Positions 62,392 to 64,000 of a stretch of 64,000 nt of DNA are shown piece by piece. Position 1 is the first letter of the stretch, and every line of letters starts with the position of its first letter. The notes under the pieces were generated by a model. It worked only from the letters and a program-made list of their open reading frames with translations. It was not told the DNA's origin and did no database searches. The position numbers and the translations under genes are program-made. The stretch covers positions 1 to 64,000 of the forward strand of contig NZ_JAPQNS010000014.1 in the NCBI RefSeq assembly GCF_028867935.1. The letters are read 5' to 3'. Source of the stretch: Flavobacterium sp. SUN052. GTDB lineage: Bacteria > Bacteroidota > Bacteroidia > Flavobacteriales > Flavobacteriaceae.

Positions 62392-64000
62392 ATGTTTCAC
62401 TATGTACGGTGTCTGCAAACAATGTGTTTGCTGCTTTTCTTTTCAGGTATTGCTCTTGCTCAAGTCTCCGTCACGGGAAAAGTTACGGGTGAGCAAAACG
62501 AAGCTATTCCCGGCGTGACGGTCTCCATTAAAGGCACTATGCGCGGCACCACGACCGATGCCGATGGCCGCTACAAACTCGATGTGCCGGACGCAGCTTC
62601 TGTGCTGATATTCAGTTTCGTAGGCTATCTGGCGCAGGAGGTGACCGTTGGCAATCTGACAACACTGAACATTACCCTAAAAGTGGACAACAAGAGCCTT
62701 GATGAAGTGGTCGTGGTGGGGTACGGCACTCAAAAGAAAAGTGATTTGACCGGATCGGTAGTGCGGGCCAATATCGAGGCATTTCGCGAGTCGCCCAACG
62801 TAAACATTGCCCAATCGCTACAGGGTACTGTCCCCGGCCTCAACATCGGACAGGTAACAACCGCTGGTCAGAGTCCGACTATTTCGATCCGTGGCCGAAC
62901 AACCATCAATGGTAATCAGAATGTGTTGCTGGTAGTCGATGGCATTATTTATACGGGAAATTTGAATGATCTGAATCCGGCTGACATTGAGTCGGTCGAT
63001 GTCCTGAAAGATCCAAGCAGTATGGCCATTTATGGCGCACAAGCCGCAAACGGGGTCATTCTGATTACGACCAAAGGAGGCAGGAAAACGTCGAAACCGG
63101 TATTTAATTATTCCGGCTCCTATACGACGCAAAACCCCACGAATTCACTGACGCTGCTCGACCGTGATGGCTACATCGCTAAGATAGCCGATCAGGAATG
63201 GCGAACCGCCTTTCTGGCCCCCAATTATACCCAGCCGAATCCCAACTACAACCCGCAAAATGCCATCGTCGATCCGCCCATCCGGGAAGGGCTGGCGAAA
63301 GGAACCAACTACGACTGGTGGGGAAATACGACCAGCCCCGGCTTCATCAATACCCACAATTTAAGCGTAACCGGATCGGGGCAGGAGTGGTCTTACTTTC
63401 TGTCAACGGGTTATACGGACCAAAAAGGATTCGTCATGAATGATAAATTCAAGCGAATCACGGCTCGGATCAACGTGGAGAACAAGATTCTGAAATGGTT
63501 CAGAATTGGTGCTCAGACGTTTGGCTCTTTTTCGGACTACTCTGGTGTGTCGCCCAATTTAGGCGGAATTACGATCATGTCACCCTTAGTGGAACCAACG
63601 GACGCGCAGGGTAATTACATTCTGAATCCGACGGGAATCAACATCCAAAATCCCTTCCTGATTACTGCCGCCGATGACTTCGATAAGCGGAATAATCTGT
63701 TCGGTAATTTCTACGCAGCTATCGACGTACCCTTTGTCAAGGGGCTTACCTACCGTCTGAATTACGGGCATAATTATTCCTGGGATCGCCATTTCAGTGC
63801 CAATTCCTATTCAAACGGGGCGACCGGAGGGGCCTATAAGAACACTTCCAACGCTTACGACTGGACCCTCGATAACATCGTCAATTACAAAAAGACGTTC
63901 AACGACAACCATGCCATCGACCTGACCCTCGTGGCGGGTCGTCGGCAACTAAACTACGAGGGGACCAATGCTACGGGTTCCGGTTTCAATAGTCTGCGTT
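62392..64000 (+). CDS. SusC/RagA TonB-dependent transporter 4 (runs off the window)
   Basis: The reading frame is open from ATG 62392 to the last base, about 536 codons, with no stop. A signal peptide (CLLLFFSGIALAQ) is followed by the CarboxypepD-reg-like domain (VTGKVTGEQNEAIPGVTVSIKG), then DEVVVVGYGTQKKSDLTGS, SLQGTVPGLNI, VVDGIIYTG and GAQAANGVILITTKGG of the plug, and the start of the barrel. No STN domain is present. It closely resembles SusC 2 over the signal and first domain. A SusD gene is expected to the right of the window. Confidence 0.92.
   Translation, partial: MFHYVRCLQTMCLLLFFSGIALAQVSVTGKVTGEQNEAIPGVTVSIKGTMRGTTTDADGRYKLDVPDAASVLIFSFVGYLAQEVTVGNLTTLNITLKVDNKSLDEVVVVGYGTQKKSDLTGSVVRANIEAFRESPNVNIAQSLQGTVPGLNIGQVTTAGQSPTISIRGRTTINGNQNVLLVVDGIIYTGNLNDLNPADIESVDVLKDPSSMAIYGAQAANGVILITTKGGRKTSKPVFNYSGSYTTQNPTNSLTLLDRDGYIAKIADQEWRTAFLAPNYTQPNPNYNPQNAIVDPPIREGLAKGTNYDWWGNTTSPGFINTHNLSVTGSGQEWSYFLSTGYTDQKGFVMNDKFKRITARINVENKILKWFRIGAQTFGSFSDYSGVSPNLGGITIMSPLVEPTDAQGNYILNPTGINIQNPFLITAADDFDKRNNLFGNFYAAIDVPFVKGLTYRLNYGHNYSWDRHFSANSYSNGATGGAYKNTSNAYDWTLDNIVNYKKTFNDNHAIDLTLVAGRRQLNYEGTNATGSGFNSLR

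Noticed and set aside
1..64000. CRISPR array, tRNA or rRNA genes
   Set aside because: The only regular direct repeats are the phased iterons without spacers, and I saw no tRNA-like or rRNA-like segment.

Overview
The window reads as Bacteroidota DNA. SusC/SusD pairs, an ECF sigma/FecR pair feeding an STN-type SusC, DUF4974, S1 sulfatases, few Shine-Dalgarno sites and LytS/LytTR signalling all point that way. The flavour is Cytophagales (Spirosoma-like), which is an inference from protein style and not from any search. Two parts are visibly different in composition: an AT-rich left end (about 1-3.4 kb) and a GC-richer remainder.

Left part (1-8.7 kb) is mobile or plasmid DNA. It holds an ImmA/IrrE-type metalloprotease overlapping a small partner gene, an AT-rich orphan protein with an HETRH motif, a gene ending in a sliding-clamp-like QLDLF peptide, and a complete iteron origin. 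The origin has a consensus DnaA box, seven 21-bp iterons, an AT-rich stretch, an eighth iteron, an inverted iteron at the rep start, and a Rep_3 initiator. A lipoprotein, a membrane protein and a tyrosine recombinase follow. The DNA is therefore a plasmid, a chromid, or an integrated plasmid.

Middle (8.9-15.65 kb) holds a GNAT acetyltransferase, a LytS-type histidine kinase with an overlapping LytTR response regulator, an SDR-like epimerase, an AraC/GyrI-like regulator and a divergent MFS sugar porter. A 35-bp perfect inverted repeat closes this segment.

Right part (15.8-64 kb, running off the end) is a very large polysaccharide utilisation locus (PUL). It contains four SusC (one truncated by the window end), three SusD, six S1 sulfatases, two GH2, a GH43-like enzyme, a GH105, an alginate-lyase-fold protein, a heparinase II/III-fold lyase, a DUF4861 protein, two SGNH esterases, a DUF5107-TPR protein and a fasciclin lipoprotein. 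An AraC/cupin regulator and an ECF sigma/FecR pair provide control. Sulfatases, uronic-acid lyases, a GH105 (unsaturated uronyl hydrolase) and a sulfatase carrying two rhamnosidase-type accessory domains together suggest a sulfated, uronic-acid- and probably rhamnose-containing glycan, i.e. ulvan-like. The substrate is inferred, not shown.

The most notable observations are the sulfatase that seems to keep both flanks of a GH78 rhamnosidase without its catalytic barrel, the giant PUL beside an iteron origin, the QLDLF tail next to that origin, the HETRH orphan, the 35-bp perfect hairpin, the ECF sigma factor with a C-terminal membrane segment, and the duplicated upstream regions of two SusC genes.
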